The notes beneath the pieces were generated by a model, which was not told the DNA's origin, searched no databases, and saw only the letters and a list, made by a program, of their open reading frames with translations. A stretch of DNA of 23,841 nt from Clostridium sp. CAG:1219 (GTDB lineage: Bacteria; Bacillota; Clostridia; TANB77; CAG-465): NCBI GenBank assembly GCA_000433335.1, contig HF996758.1:1-23841 (forward strand), read 5' to 3'. Shown here one piece after another: positions 6,557-12,860 of the stretch. The stretch's first letter is position 1; every line of letters begins with the position of its first letter. The translations under genes were made by a program, and so were the position numbers.

Positions 6557-7747
6557 ATGAATAACAAGATTAATTTTATAGGCATCGTTCCCTGGGCAGT
6601 GGCAGTCATAGTTTTCCTGCTCGTAGCAATTTTCACTGGAGCATGGGTTTCGTTTTGGGGATTTTCTGTAGTAGCAATCGTTGGTTGTATACTTAGCATT
6701 TTTATGAAAAAAGGTACAGCTCGGACAATTTTAATTGCCATGGCAGTTACGATTCTTGTGCTGAACTTTGTGATGACTATAGTAAGTTCATTACTTGGTT
6801 TTACATCAAGTGCAATAAAGGATTCAGGCACAGTATCTAAATCAAATTCAAGCCAGACATCTTCTGAGAGCGTTTGCTGCGATAAGCACAATGAAATGTG
6901 CGGAACTTCCCGCAAGGATCCTACTGATGACAACAAGCTTAAGACGTGGTACTGCTGCGAGCAGTGCTCAAAGTATAAGGATAGTAGCATCATAGTGAAC
7001 ATTTCTGGCAACGACAATGAAGTTAACATTCAGAAGCTTGTATTTTTTGGAGATGTATGGGGAACTGGTATTAACAATGGAGACGGCAATGCAGCAGGTG
7101 CTACAGATTCTGCTATGGCAAATGCTGGTGATGGCGTCCAGAACAACGGCGATGAGAACTACATCGAAAATATTCCGACAGATGTTGATGATATTCATGG
7201 TGACAACAATGATGTAGCAGGTGGCAAGGAGAATACAAATACTAAGGGTAATGAGAACATAGTTAATAGTACAACAAAGGCAAGTACTACAAAGCCTGTA
7301 CCTGTAACCACTACAAAAACAGCATCTAAGCCTGTGCCCGCACCAGTAGTGACAACGACTACGAGACCGAACAAGCCTGCACCTGCACCGGTAACGACAA
7401 CTACTACAACAACGACTAAGCCTGCACCTGTACCGGTGACGACAACTACTACCACGACAACTAAGCCTGCACCGCAGCCTGAACCTGAGCCGGTAAGAAA
7501 TATTGTCATCACATTTGCAGATAACAATACAACATCTGGTCAGTACTTTACTGTTACGGGACTCGAGAGTGGTGATAAAGTAACGAGCAACTTTAATTAT
7601 GAAGTTATCGATTCTACAACAGAATCACTGTATGGCAGATTCGAAGTGCCGACTGATGCATCACAGTGCATTATAGTTACTATTACTGATAAGAATGGTA
7701 AAGTAGTATGCGAAAATAGCATAATATGTACTGCAACGAATTCATGA
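6557..7747 (+). CDS. Membrane protein with Cys-rich segment, Thr/Pro linker and C-terminal beta-type domain; base composition unlike neighbours
   Basis: I do not recognise the family. The 396 residues begin with three hydrophobic segments (about 7-28, 31-50, 57-80). A Cys cluster follows at 107-137 (VCCDKHNEMCG and WYCCEQC), which could bind metal or form disulfides. Then comes an Asn/Gly/Asp-rich stretch (145-235), a linker of Thr runs alternating with KPAPxPV (240-311), and about 85 residues that look like a compact beta domain. Codons ending in C or G and G+C-rich runs are far commoner than in any neighbouring gene. Poly-Thr/KPAP linkers are typical of Ruminococcus-type surface proteins, so horizontal acquisition is likely. 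The promoter and leader are AT-rich and native-looking. ATG 6557 follows AAGGAGG. No sortase motif is seen. Which side of the membrane the long tail faces is not certain; outside is more likely. Confidence 0.7.
   Translation: MNNKINFIGIVPWAVAVIVFLLVAIFTGAWVSFWGFSVVAIVGCILSIFMKKGTARTILIAMAVTILVLNFVMTIVSSLLGFTSSAIKDSGTVSKSNSSQTSSESVCCDKHNEMCGTSRKDPTDDNKLKTWYCCEQCSKYKDSSIIVNISGNDNEVNIQKLVFFGDVWGTGINNGDGNAAGATDSAMANAGDGVQNNGDENYIENIPTDVDDIHGDNNDVAGGKENTNTKGNENIVNSTTKASTTKPVPVTTTKTASKPVPAPVVTTTTRPNKPAPAPVTTTTTTTTKPAPVPVTTTTTTTTKPAPQPEPEPVRNIVITFADNNTTSGQYFTVTGLESGDKVTSNFNYEVIDSTTESLYGRFEVPTDASQCIIVTITDKNGKVVCENSIICTATNS
7373..7480 (+). repeat. 45-bp repeats encoding the KPAPxPVTTTTTTTT linker
   Basis: Units starting AAGCCTGCACC begin at 7373, 7418 and 7463, with the last partial. 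Each codes for a Lys-Pro-Ala-Pro block and eight threonines. More degenerate units lie upstream from about 7280. Confidence 0.85.
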
Positions 7748-7800
7748 CATGAGGTTTATTAATCTTCCTTCCTCATTAAAATAGCGAATATTTGATTCGC

Positions 7801-7835
7801 AAGGATAGCTAATTTTTTTGGCTATCCTTTTTTTA
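7801..7835 (+). terminator. Terminator before spoIIAA
   Basis: AAGGATAGC (7801-7809) pairs with GCTATCCTT (7821-7829), followed by a T run. A second small hairpin, GCGAAT/ATTCGC at 7784-7800, lies just before it. Confidence 0.9.
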
Positions 7836-7885
7836 CATTTTTCGATTACCACGTATGATATACTAATGATCAAGGGAGGGGTAAT

Positions 7886-8191
7886 ATGAAATATTTATAT
7901 GATGGGGGAAATTTAAAAATAAGTTTAAATGAAGAGTTAGATATGAATTCTTGCAGAGAGTTAAGACAAGTAATAGATGGATATATAATGAAATATCAAC
8001 CAAATGAGGTTACATTTGATTTGAGTAATGTAAATTTTATGGATAGTAGTGGGATAGGACTTATTATAGGAAGATATAATCTTATAAAATTGCTTGATTC
8101 AAAACTTACTATACTAAACCCTAGTGAGCCAATAAAAAGAATAATTGAACTCTCATCTTTGGGAAGAAATATAACGTTGAGGTGCAGCTAA
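7886..8191 (+). CDS. spoIIAA: Anti-sigma F factor antagonist SpoIIAA
   Basis: Unphosphorylated SpoIIAA releases sigma F from SpoIIAB in the forespore; SpoIIAB inactivates it by phosphorylation. The 101-residue protein is one STAS domain with the phospho-site context NFMDSSGIGLIIGRY (D53, S54, S55), the second serine matching the phosphorylated one in B. subtilis. The length is somewhat short of the 117 residues in B. subtilis. GGGAGGGG lies just before the ATG, and spoIIAB begins one base after the stop. I see no clear sigma-H promoter in the 50 bases between the upstream terminator and the gene. The generic RsbV family is the alternative, but the partner's signature favours SpoIIAA. Confidence 0.88.
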   Translation: MKYLYDGGNLKISLNEELDMNSCRELRQVIDGYIMKYQPNEVTFDLSNVNFMDSSGIGLIIGRYNLIKLLDSKLTILNPSEPIKRIIELSSLGRNITLRCS

Positions 8192-8192
8192 T

Positions 8193-8579
8193 ATGGAAAA
8201 TAATATGAAAATTGAAATTGATGCAAAACTTATAAATGTTTCTACTATAAGACTTGCTATAGCATCATTTATATCAAATTTAAAAATAACTTTAGATGAG
8301 ATAGTAGAAATAAAAACAGCACTATCTGAAGCAGTAACAAATGCAATAGAACATGGATATAATAATTTGGAAGAAGGAAAAAAAGTTATAGTAGAAATTA
8401 TAACAAAAAGTTTTGAAGAAGAAACAATAGAAATTATAGTACAGGATTTTGGTGTTGGAATAGAAGATATATCTCTTGCTATGAGTCCAGAATATACAAC
8501 AAAACCAGAAGAAGAACATGCGGGAATGGGCTTTACCATAATGGAAAACTTTATGGATGAGGTTGTACTTTATGGATGA
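8193..8579 (+). CDS. spoIIAB: Anti-sigma F factor SpoIIAB, C-terminus lost to a 19-bp tandem duplication
   Basis: SpoIIAB is a GHKL-fold serine kinase that holds sigma F inactive and phosphorylates SpoIIAA. Visible motifs are the N box EIKTALSEAVTNAIEHGY (N50), the G1 box QDFGVGI (D85), and GMGFTIMENFMDEV after the ATP lid, a signature specific to SpoIIAB. The frame as written stops at 8577-8579 after 128 residues because actttatggatgaggttgt is present twice in tandem (8548-8566, 8567-8585). With one copy, translation runs to 8664 and gives about 150 residues with the expected C-terminal strand VVDSTFGSGTTIKLYKK. B. subtilis SpoIIAB has 146 residues. The truncated product lacks this last part and may misfold. 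sigF, which normally follows in the spoIIA operon, is not here: a hairpin and rluD come next. Confidence 0.9.
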   Translation: MENNMKIEIDAKLINVSTIRLAIASFISNLKITLDEIVEIKTALSEAVTNAIEHGYNNLEEGKKVIVEIITKSFEEETIEIIVQDFGVGIEDISLAMSPEYTTKPEEEHAGMGFTIMENFMDEVVLYG

Positions 8580-8585
8580 GGTTGT
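8548..8585 (+). repeat. Perfect 19-bp tandem duplication within spoIIAB
   Basis: Copy 1 occupies 8548-8566 and copy 2 occupies 8567-8585, with no mismatch. The extra 19 bases shift the frame and cause the stop at 8577. Removing one copy restores the conserved C-terminus. The unit length equals that of the unrelated duplication at 684-721. Confidence 0.95.
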
Positions 8586-8679
8586 GGTAGACTCTACTTT
8601 TGGTAGTGGCACAACAATAAAATTGTATAAAAAAATTAAAAAGAAAAGCTCTGTTTCTAAATAATATAATAATAGTTGA

Positions 8680-8720
8680 AAATCTATATGTATTTTGATA
8701 AAATATATATAGATTTTTTA
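8680..8720 (+). terminator. Putative terminator between spoIIAB and rluD
   Basis: AAATCTATAT (8680-8689) pairs with ATATAGATTT (8707-8716), followed by TTTA. The stem is all A/T but for one pair, so it is weak. Confidence 0.5.
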
Positions 8721-8729
8721 GGTGAAAAA

Positions 8730-9659
8730 ATGAATTATATATATGAAGATCAAGAAGAATTAAGATTAGATATCTTTTTAACAACAAAAATGGAGAAAAA
8801 AACAAGGAGTTATATTAAGACTTTAATTTCTTCTGATAAGATAAGAGTAAATGGAAAGAACGTTAAAGCAGGATATCTGCTAAAAAATGGTGATGTAATA
8901 GAAGTAGAAGAGGTAGAAGAAAAGGTAATAAGTGCATCTCCAGAAAAAATAGACTTAAATATTTTATATGAAGACGATGACATTATAATAGTAAATAAGA
9001 AAAAAGGGATGGTAGTACATCCAGCCAATGGTAATTATTCAGGTACTTTAGTAAATGCACTGATGTATTCGCATCTTGATAATCTATCGTCAATAAATGG
9101 TGTTATACGCCCAGGAATTGTTCATAGAATTGATAAAGATACATCTGGAATATTAGTTGTAGCTAAAAATGATAATGCCCACAAATTCCTTTCTGAGCAA
9201 TTTAAAGTACATAGCATAAAAAGAGAATATGTAGCGCTAGTAAAAGGAATTATTAAAGAGGATGAACTTACTATTAACGCTCCTATTGGAAGGAGTACCA
9301 AAGATAGAAAAAAGATGGCAATAACGGATAAAAATTCAAAGGAGGCCATAACACATATAAAAGTACTTGAAAGATTTTATAACTCAAATATTACTTTTAT
9401 AAAAGCCACTTTGGAAACTGGAAGAACACATCAAATTCGTGTGCATATGGCAAGTATTGCACATCCATTACTTGCAGATGGAACATATGGCAAGGAAGAA
9501 AATAAATTTGGAATTAAAGGACATATGCTTCATGCTATGACTCTTGGAATAATTCATCCTACTTCAAAAGAGTATATGGAGTTTAGTGTTAAACCACCAG
9601 AGGAATTTGAAAATGTGTTAGAAAAATTAAGAAAAATAGAAAAAAATAAGAGAGGCTAA
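8730..9659 (+). CDS. rluD: RluA/RluD-family 23S rRNA pseudouridine synthase
   Basis: This enzyme isomerises uridines in 23S rRNA to pseudouridine. The 309-residue protein has an N-terminal S4 RNA-binding domain (about residues 11-60, with IKTLISSDKIRVNGK) and a catalytic domain with HRIDKDTSGILVVAK, whose D135 is the nucleophile. GRTHQIRVHMA and HPLLADGTYG are also typical of the family. The ATG at 8730 is chosen because TAGGTG precedes it and the S4 domain starts soon after; an in-frame ATG at 8676 lies within the upstream hairpin. The symbol is by family; RluA-group enzymes differ in target site, which cannot be read from sequence alone. In many Firmicutes this gene follows lspA, which is absent here. 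Confidence 0.85.
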   Translation: MNYIYEDQEELRLDIFLTTKMEKKTRSYIKTLISSDKIRVNGKNVKAGYLLKNGDVIEVEEVEEKVISASPEKIDLNILYEDDDIIIVNKKKGMVVHPANGNYSGTLVNALMYSHLDNLSSINGVIRPGIVHRIDKDTSGILVVAKNDNAHKFLSEQFKVHSIKREYVALVKGIIKEDELTINAPIGRSTKDRKKMAITDKNSKEAITHIKVLERFYNSNITFIKATLETGRTHQIRVHMASIAHPLLADGTYGKEENKFGIKGHMLHAMTLGIIHPTSKEYMEFSVKPPEEFENVLEKLRKIEKNKRG

Positions 9660-9673
9660 AATGTTTTAGCCTC
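9652..9673 (+). terminator. Hairpin overlapping the rluD stop codon
   Basis: GAGGCTAAAA (9652-9661) and TTTTAGCCTC (9664-9673) form a perfect stem that includes the TAA at 9657-9659. No T run follows, so it may stabilise the 3' end or terminate only weakly. Confidence 0.45.
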
Positions 9674-9747
9674 AATATATGTGAACATAGATCTATGATA
9701 CTATATAGTATGAAAAAATATAATTTATGTGATAAATGGAGTGGAAA

Positions 9748-10440
9748 ATGAGGATAAATAAATATATAGCAGCTTCTGGCATTTGCTCTAGAAGAGCTGC
9801 TGAACTTTTAATTACACAAGGTAGAGTAATGTTAAATGGTAAAATTATAAATGAGTTAGGAATTGACGTTTTAGATAGCGATGAAGTTAAAGTAGATGGA
9901 AAAGCTATTTTACCTAATGATAAAAATATTTATTTGGTTATGAATAAACCTAAAGGGTATATAACAACTTCAAAAGATCAGTTTGGAAGACCTTGTATAA
10001 TGGATCTTATAAAGAATGAACAGAGAGTATATCCTGTAGGTAGACTTGATATGGATACAGAGGGAATAATAATTTTGACGAATGATGGAGAATTTTCAAA
10101 TAAAGTAATTCATCCAAGAAATAAAATAACAAAGACATATGTTGTAAAAATAAAACAACAATTAAGTAAAGAACAATTAGAAGCACTTGCAGAAGGTGTT
10201 GATATTGGGGGATACATTACAAAACCTGCTAAAGTAAGGCTATTAAATAAAGATGAATTAGAAATAAAAATTAGTGAGGGAAAAAATAGACAAATAAGAA
10301 AAATGTGCGAGGCTGTATCAATTATAGTTTATAGTTTAAAGCGAACTGCAATTGGAGAGTTAACACTAGATGGAATTCAAAGTGGAAAATATATAAAGAT
10401 GGAAAAAGAAGCTATCTTGAATAAAATAGGAATAAAATAA
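9748..10440 (+). CDS. RsuA/RluB-family rRNA pseudouridine synthase
   Basis: This is the second RNA pseudouridine synthase in the window, of the RsuA/RluB/E/F branch. The 230-residue protein has an S4 domain (residues 1-48, MRINKYIAASGICSRRAAE) and the catalytic signature VYPVGRLDMDTEGIIILTNDGEF, with D101 as nucleophile, then the family's EGKNRQIRKMCEA motif near the C-terminus. ATG 9748 is chosen over the in-frame ATG at 9736, because the latter overlaps the GGAGTGG ribosome binding site. In Clostridia this place is usually filled by an RluB-type enzyme modifying 23S rRNA, but the exact target is not determinable here. It ends in a long terminator shared with rpsU. Confidence 0.87.
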   Translation: MRINKYIAASGICSRRAAELLITQGRVMLNGKIINELGIDVLDSDEVKVDGKAILPNDKNIYLVMNKPKGYITTSKDQFGRPCIMDLIKNEQRVYPVGRLDMDTEGIIILTNDGEFSNKVIHPRNKITKTYVVKIKQQLSKEQLEALAEGVDIGGYITKPAKVRLLNKDELEIKISEGKNRQIRKMCEAVSIIVYSLKRTAIGELTLDGIQSGKYIKMEKEAILNKIGIK

Positions 10441-10470
10441 TAGCTCACCTATAAGGTAAGCTATTATTTT
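10434..10470. terminator. Bidirectional terminator between the pseudouridine synthase gene and rpsU
   Basis: A 17-bp stem with one C-A mismatch (10434-10450 and 10454-10470) and a 3-nt loop has A residues on the left and T residues on the right, so it works in both directions for these convergent genes. Confidence 0.9.
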
Positions 10471-10475
10471 ATATA

Positions 10476-10649
10476 TTAGTGTTTTCTTTTTCTAGCAGCT
10501 TCTGATTTTTTCTTTCTCTTAACACTAGGCTTTTCATAATGTTCTCTCTTACGTATTTCAGCAAGTACGCCATATTTAGCACATTGTTTTTTGAATCTAG
10601 CTAGTGCATTATCTAAACTTTCATTATCTTTTATTTTTATTCCTGGCAT
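10476..10649 (-). CDS. rpsU: 30S ribosomal protein S21
   Basis: The minus strand encodes a 57-residue basic protein beginning [19 protein letters not shown], with [23 protein letters not shown] in the middle (written here as landmarks of the S21 family) and ending ARKRKH. This is the full length for S21, which sits on the small subunit platform near the anti-Shine-Dalgarno end of 16S rRNA and aids initiation. A GGGAGGG-type ribosome binding site precedes the start, and an ideal sigma-A promoter lies about 85 bases upstream. It is monocistronic here, bounded by the bidirectional terminator. Confidence 0.96.
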   Translation of the reverse strand: MPGIKIKDNESLDNALARFKKQCAKYGVLAEIRKREHYEKPSVKRKKKSEAARKRKH

Positions 10650-10733
10650 ATTTTTCCCTCCCTCCAGTGGGAAATACTTAGGTTTATATCAATATTTCTT
10701 TTTCAAAATAAGTATTTCTAAATTTACCACTAA

Positions 10734-10762
10734 ATTATACAATAAAAAGGTATTTAAGTCAA
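10734..10762 (-). promoter_or_regulatory. Promoter of rpsU
   Basis: On the minus strand TTGACT (10762-10757) and TATAAT (10739-10734) are 17 nt apart. The leader of about 80 nt to the rpsU start has no obvious strong hairpin except the AAATACTT/AAGTATTT arms around 10672-10720. Confidence 0.85.
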
Positions 10763-10813
10763 GGATATGTCATATATTTTTGTGAAAAATACTTGAAAAA
10801 AGGAATTTTGAAA

Positions 10814-10842
10814 TTGACTAATAAATTTATATGTAATATAAT
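10814..10842 (+). promoter_or_regulatory. Promoter of the S41 protease gene
   Basis: TTGACT (10814-10819) and TATAAT (10837-10842) have a 17-nt spacer, about 27 bases before the TTG start. It diverges from the rpsU promoter. Confidence 0.85.
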
Positions 10843-10868
10843 TAGTAAAAGATATGTGAGGGATAAAA

Positions 10869-12101
10869 TTGGAAGAGGATAATAATAAATTTAATTTTAA
10901 AAAAATAATATCAGAAGCTATTACTGGATCTATAATAGTAATAATATGTGCTATAGTTTTAGGAGCTATATTTATAGTAGTTTCTCCGAATATTCAGTAT
11001 AAAACTAAAATAAGTAAAACTGAGAAAAATCAAGTCGATAATGCACTTAGCAAGATTGAAGAGGCTTTGGTTAGAGTATATGATGAGTATATAGATGAAG
11101 TAAGCTTTGATACGTTAGTTGAGGGAGCTATATCTGGAATAGCAAGCTCTACGGGTGATCCTTATACAAGATATATGAGTCAAGAAGAATTTGATGAATT
11201 ATTAGTAGAGGGAGATCAAGAATACGTTGGAATAGGAACACATTTAATATATGATACAGATAAACAAGGAATACTAATATTAGGAATTATGCCAGATTCA
11301 CCTGCTCTTGAAGCTGGACTTAAGGCAGGAGACGTTATATATTATGTAGAGGGGAATAGAGTAACCTTAGAAAATTATAAAGAGCAAGTAGATGTTATAA
11401 AAGGCGAGGAAAATACAAGCGTAAAGTTGATAATAGCAAGAGGGGATGAACTTAAAGAGTTTAACGTAACAAGAAAGAAAATAAAAGAAAATAATATTTC
11501 TTATAATGTTTTAGATGATAATATTGGATATATAAGAATTTGGGGCTTTGAAAATAAAACCTATGAACAATTTAAAGATGCATACGATAAACTAAGAGCT
11601 CAAAATATTTCTGGGTTAATAATAGACTTAAGAAATAATCCTGGTGGATTCGTTGACCAAGCTTTATATATTGCAAATTTATTGGTGCCAGAGTCTAATG
11701 CTTTAAAACTTGTTTCAAGAAAAGGTGTGGAAAAAGTGTATAAAACTACCTCAAACACTCAAATAGATATTCCACTTGCCATTGTTGTTAATCAAAATTC
11801 AGCTAGTTCATCAGAGATATTGTCTAGTATAATTAAAGATAGTAAAAAGGGTGTTATAGTTGGAGCTAAAACATATGGAAAGGGAATTGTACAAACTACT
11901 AAAAAACTTTCTTTTGGAGGCGCTCTTTCAATAACTACTGCTAAGTACTATACAGAAAGTGGAGTAGAAATTCATAAAAATGGTATAGAACCTAATATTA
12001 AAGTAGAGCTTGATGAAAAAGATAAAAACGAATTTTCACTTCCATATGAAAAGGATTTACAACTTCAAAAGGCTGTAGAATATGTAAAAGGTAATATATA
12101 G
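10869..12101 (+). CDS. S41 family carboxyl-terminal processing protease with PDZ domain
   Basis: This is a membrane-anchored serine protease of the CtpA/CtpB type that cleaves substrates outside the cytoplasmic membrane. The 410 residues comprise a TM anchor at 17-39, a helical region, a PDZ domain at about 118-200 (YVGIGTHL, GIMPDSPALEAGLKAGDVI), and a catalytic core. The serine is S313 in NQNSASSSEI and the lysine general base is K338 in TYGKGIVQ. The start is TTG at 10869, preceded by GAGGG at the right spacing; no ATG fits. In spore formers, CtpB cleaves SpoIVFA to activate pro-sigma K processing, but this gene has a sigma-A promoter and may have a general role. Function assignment beyond the family is uncertain. 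Confidence 0.9.
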   Translation: MEEDNNKFNFKKIISEAITGSIIVIICAIVLGAIFIVVSPNIQYKTKISKTEKNQVDNALSKIEEALVRVYDEYIDEVSFDTLVEGAISGIASSTGDPYTRYMSQEEFDELLVEGDQEYVGIGTHLIYDTDKQGILILGIMPDSPALEAGLKAGDVIYYVEGNRVTLENYKEQVDVIKGEENTSVKLIIARGDELKEFNVTRKKIKENNISYNVLDDNIGYIRIWGFENKTYEQFKDAYDKLRAQNISGLIIDLRNNPGGFVDQALYIANLLVPESNALKLVSRKGVEKVYKTTSNTQIDIPLAIVVNQNSASSSEILSSIIKDSKKGVIVGAKTYGKGIVQTTKKLSFGGALSITTAKYYTESGVEIHKNGIEPNIKVELDEKDKNEFSLPYEKDLQLQKAVEYVKGNI

Positions 12102-12230
12102 AAATGTAAAAAAAATAATTTTGTAACATAATTAGCAAGGCAAAAATAAAAATACTTATATTGCTTAGAAATTATATGTTAGAGTAAACATATTAAAGTA
12201 ATATAAGCTTATTTTTTGTTCTATCATATT

Positions 12231-12259
12231 TTGACAATTTCACCATGAAATGCTATAAT
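12231..12259 (+). promoter_or_regulatory. Strong promoter of veg
   Basis: TTGACA (12231-12236) and TATAAT (12254-12259) are both perfect consensus hexamers with a 17-nt spacer ending TGC (extended -10). It is the strongest promoter in the window. The veg gene of B. subtilis is likewise known for a very strong promoter. Confidence 0.92.
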
Positions 12260-12292
12260 ACGACTTGTAAGAAGGCTTATGGGGTGATGTAT

Positions 12293-12577
12293 ATGGTATC
12301 TAAAGATTCACTACTTAAGATTAAACAAGATGTGGATAATTATGTTGGTCAAGAAGTTTTTGTAAAGGCAAATATTGGAAGAAATAAATGCATTTTCAAA
12401 AAAGGTGTTATTGATAGTACACATTCTAATTTATTTGTTTTTAAAGAGGATGAAACAAACAATAAATTATCTTATAGTTATACTGATTTGGTAACTAATA
12501 ATTTAGAACTTAGTTTACCAACAGGTGAGTTGATTTCGCATTATGATTTTTCGACTCCAAAATATGTAAGATTATAA
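12293..12577 (+). CDS. veg: Veg family protein
   Basis: This small, highly expressed Firmicutes protein is linked in B. subtilis to biofilm gene induction through SinR and to spore outgrowth; its biochemistry is not settled. The 94-residue product contains the family core: IKQDVDNYVGQEVFVKANIG, then GRNKCIFKKGVIDSTHSNLF and SYSYTDLVTN. The length is close to the usual 80-90. ATG 12293 is chosen because GGGGTG at 12281-12286 is 6 bases upstream; upstream in-frame ATGs at 12287 and 12245 fall inside the ribosome binding site or the promoter. The gene is monocistronic, with a perfect-consensus promoter and a strong terminator. Confidence 0.9.
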   Translation: MVSKDSLLKIKQDVDNYVGQEVFVKANIGRNKCIFKKGVIDSTHSNLFVFKEDETNNKLSYSYTDLVTNNLELSLPTGELISHYDFSTPKYVRL

Positions 12578-12600
12578 TAAGGTGATATAATAAGAGGGGG

Positions 12601-12638
12601 ATTCCTTAATAGCGTATGCTATTAAGGGATCATTTTTT
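12601..12638 (+). terminator. Terminator of veg
   Basis: A 13-bp stem with one G-T pair (12601-12613, 12618-12630) and loop GTAT is followed by seven T residues. A second perfect 10-bp hairpin, AGTCATAGGA/TCCTATGACT at 12651-12676, has no T run and no assigned role. Confidence 0.92.
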
Positions 12639-12805
12639 TGCAAAACTTAAAGTCATAGGAGAAATTTCCTATGACTCTGATTGGAGATTATATATAGTGT
12701 TTATAATAAGTATATAAGTAATATGGGAATTAGCTTTTGTTAAATGAATTTATCATTTAACTACTATATACTATGAAAAAAATATTCATTAGTTACTTAA
12801 AATAA

Positions 12806-12833
12806 GAATATTTTTTTTGTTACATCATATAGT
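12806..12833 (+). promoter_or_regulatory. Possible sigma-E promoter for sipL-yunB
   Basis: GAATATT (12806-12812) fits the sigma-E -35 consensus KMATATT, and CATATAGT (12826-12833) matches six of eight positions of CATACAMT after 13 nt. It ends about 27 bases before the sipL ATG. sipL and yunB are known mother-cell genes, which fits, but no strong sigma-A alternative was checked beyond eye. The rest of 12640-12800 is AT-rich with two further hairpins (12740-12762; 12776-12816). Confidence 0.45.
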
Positions 12834-12860
12834 GTACAAAGAAAATAAGGAGGAAATATT

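Noticed and set aside
7373-7480. CRISPR-like array
   Set aside because: The 45-bp repeats are in-frame codons for a Thr/Pro linker with no spacers.
7195-7527. Minus-strand frame rich in Val/Gly
   Set aside because: It is the complement of the Thr-run linker repeats in the plus-strand gene; the composition is an artefact of the repeat.
10591-10785. Plus-strand frame of 64 residues
   Set aside because: It is antisense to rpsU and its promoter; S21 on the minus strand is unmistakable.
12651-12676. Second terminator after veg
   Set aside because: The 10-bp hairpin is perfect but lacks a T run, and a full terminator ends just before it, so no role was assigned.
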